Below, piece by piece: positions 62,959-64,000 of a stretch of DNA of 64,000 bases. Source of the stretch: Phycisphaerales bacterium (GTDB lineage Bacteria > Planctomycetota > Phycisphaerae > Phycisphaerales > SM1A02). Under the pieces are notes generated by a model, which saw only the letters and a list, made by a program, of their open reading frames with translations, searched no databases and had not been told where the DNA came from. The stretch is taken from assembly GCA_029246705.1 (NCBI GenBank), contig JAQWMQ010000023.1, positions 1 to 64,000 of the forward strand. Reading direction: 5' to 3'. How positions within the stretch are numbered: position 1 is the stretch's first letter; each line of letters opens with the position of its first letter. The position numbers were made by a program, and so were the translations under genes.

Positions 62959-63915
62959 TCACCCCTCCTCGACTCGAAGTCGCTCGATCTCGTCCCGAAC
63001 AAGCTGGGAGATCCTGCTTTTCGCCTTTCGAATGGCCTGCGGCGACATTTCAAGACGCTGGGCAACATCATCAATCGGCACGTTCCGGCGCCCGTACAAC
63101 TCGAATGCATCCCAGCTTCGTTGCTCGATGCTGGTGGTTTCCCGCACCGTGTCCAGGGCTCGGATGATCAGCTGGCCGAGCCACTCTCGGGCCCACAGCG
63201 TCTCCACACGTTCGGGCTGCTGCTCCATCCATGCAGGGTCCATCGAGGTCTTGCCGCGATCCTTCCGATATCGCTGTCGCATGGCATTCAGGGTCGCGGT
63301 CTTGAGATAGCCCCGGAAACGTCCCATGTTCGGGTCGTATTCAAAACGTTCGGCAGCCTTGAAGAAGCCCGCCATGACCTCATGGATGATGTCGTCGATC
63401 TCGGAAACCGGGCAGCCTGAACGACGCGCGAACCCAGCGATGATAGGTGAATAGATCTGATAGAAGTCCTGCCAGGAGACCTCACGGGAAAGGGTGTCGC
63501 CTTCCTTCAACTTGATCAGGAGCGTGCCTCGCGTCTTGAACTCGGCCGCACTGACGGAGCCGTGCGAAACACGCTTGGGGCGAGGCGGCGTACTCCGTCT
63601 CACGAAGGGATCGCCGAGCAGTTCCACCATGAAGCTCATGCCACCGAGTTCGACGCGGTCACCAGCACAGAGCTGGATCCGTTCGCCGCCGTCGAGCTTC
63701 ATCCAGTTGACGCCCGTTCCCTGGCTGCTCCCCGCATCCTCGATCTCCCAACCGGTGTCGGTCAGGTGAATGATGGCATGCTCGCGGGAGATGCTGGGTT
63801 CCGGGACGGCCACGTCGGCCTCACTTCCACGACCAAGGGTGCTCCTGACCGCGGATATCGAGATGGTACTACCGTCCCAACCGTCGGGTTCGAGCTTGAT
63901 GATTCTGTCACTCAT
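62959..63915 (-). CDS. FHA domain fused to ECF-type sigma factor
   Basis: A 318-residue two-domain regulator. Residues about 1-100 are a forkhead-associated domain: STLGRGSEADVAVPEPSISREHAIIH has the G-R and S-x-x-H phosphothreonine-binding motifs, followed by the SSQGTGVNWMKLD strand. From about residue 140 comes an ECF sigma factor: region 2 with EIDDIIHEVMAGFFKAAERFEYDPNMGRFRGYLKTATLNAMRQRYRK, and region 4 with NVPIDDVAQRLEMSPQAIRKAKSRISQLV. The fusion suggests that a Ser/Thr kinase signal controls promoter choice. No kinase or anti-sigma gene is next to it within the window. The start MSDRIIKLEP was chosen over an ATG nine codons upstream. Confidence 0.93.
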   Translation of the reverse strand: MSDRIIKLEPDGWDGSTISISAVRSTLGRGSEADVAVPEPSISREHAIIHLTDTGWEIEDAGSSQGTGVNWMKLDGGERIQLCAGDRVELGGMSFMVELLGDPFVRRSTPPRPKRVSHGSVSAAEFKTRGTLLIKLKEGDTLSREVSWQDFYQIYSPIIAGFARRSGCPVSEIDDIIHEVMAGFFKAAERFEYDPNMGRFRGYLKTATLNAMRQRYRKDRGKTSMDPAWMEQQPERVETLWAREWLGQLIIRALDTVRETTSIEQRSWDAFELYGRRNVPIDDVAQRLEMSPQAIRKAKSRISQLVRDEIERLRVEEG

Positions 63916-64000
63916 GCGAGGACTCCGATGGAAGTGAGGCAAGACGTGAGCATCTTCCTGCTTGCGAGGCTAGCAACTCAAGCAGACTCTGAACGCATCG

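Overview
The window looks like a chromosomal segment of a GC-rich planctomycete, most likely of the class Phycisphaerae. This is inferred from several traits: C-terminal dockerin-like repeat pairs on exported proteins, a PEP-CTERM-like tail of the Phycisphaerae type (P-T-P-G, hydrophobic stretch, then RRRR), a fused FHA plus sigma-factor-like regulator, a sulfatase, and many exported proteins of unknown function. No rRNA, tRNA, CRISPR array, insertion sequence, prophage or plasmid replication gene was recognised. Apart from some duplicated or unfamiliar genes, this reads as core and niche-adaptive chromosome rather than a mobile island.

Layout. 1-4.5 kb (minus strand): a truncated sulfatase preceded by three poorly known genes (a sigma-like protein, an unknown protein and a protein with a Lon-like protease domain), facing a HEPN-domain gene (+). 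5.3-14.8 kb (minus): a tripartite RND efflux pump (outer-membrane factor, adaptor, pump) followed by an HD-domain protein and two M48 metalloproteases. 14.9-17.9 kb (+): an MTA/SAH-type nucleosidase, carbon starvation protein CstA and a 47-residue peptide. 17.9-28.3 kb: an alpha-glucan utilisation locus. A carbohydrate ABC importer on the minus strand, with binding protein and first permease fused in one chain, faces a secreted GH13 amylase, 4-alpha-glucanotransferase and alpha-glucan phosphorylase on the plus strand. Together these would cut extracellular alpha-glucan, import maltodextrins and convert them to glucose-1-phosphate.

28.3-38.8 kb: three neighbouring gene pairs. These are two stand-alone amino-acid adenylation enzymes (minus), two exported FG-GAP/UnbV/dockerin-like proteins (+) and two exported ClpP/NfeD-fold proteins (+), closed by a strong terminator. 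38.9-47.3 kb: a PEP-CTERM-type protein, a large exported zinc metalloprotease, a P-loop kinase-like protein, a lipoprotein with a degenerate phosphatase fold, tRNA-dihydrouridine synthase, a small lipoprotein and ThyX.

47.4-52.6 kb (minus): PanB, an HtrA/DegP-type protease, an oligopeptide-type ABC ATPase, a membrane-anchored protein and two bacterial PH-domain membrane proteins, closely packed. 53.0-55.7 kb (minus): a small acyl-chain operon (two hotdog-fold dehydratase-like proteins around an enlarged acyl carrier protein), CoaD, and a metallo-beta-lactamase-fold protein without its metal ligands. 55.8-64 kb: FtsK with a long acidic repeat, an amidohydrolase, a probable structured non-coding RNA with its own promoter and terminator, an exported protein, a cytosine/cytidine-type deaminase, an NAD-dependent sugar epimerase and the FHA-sigma regulator.

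Assignments rest on motifs read by eye. No database search was possible, so family names are firm only where catalytic motifs are cited.
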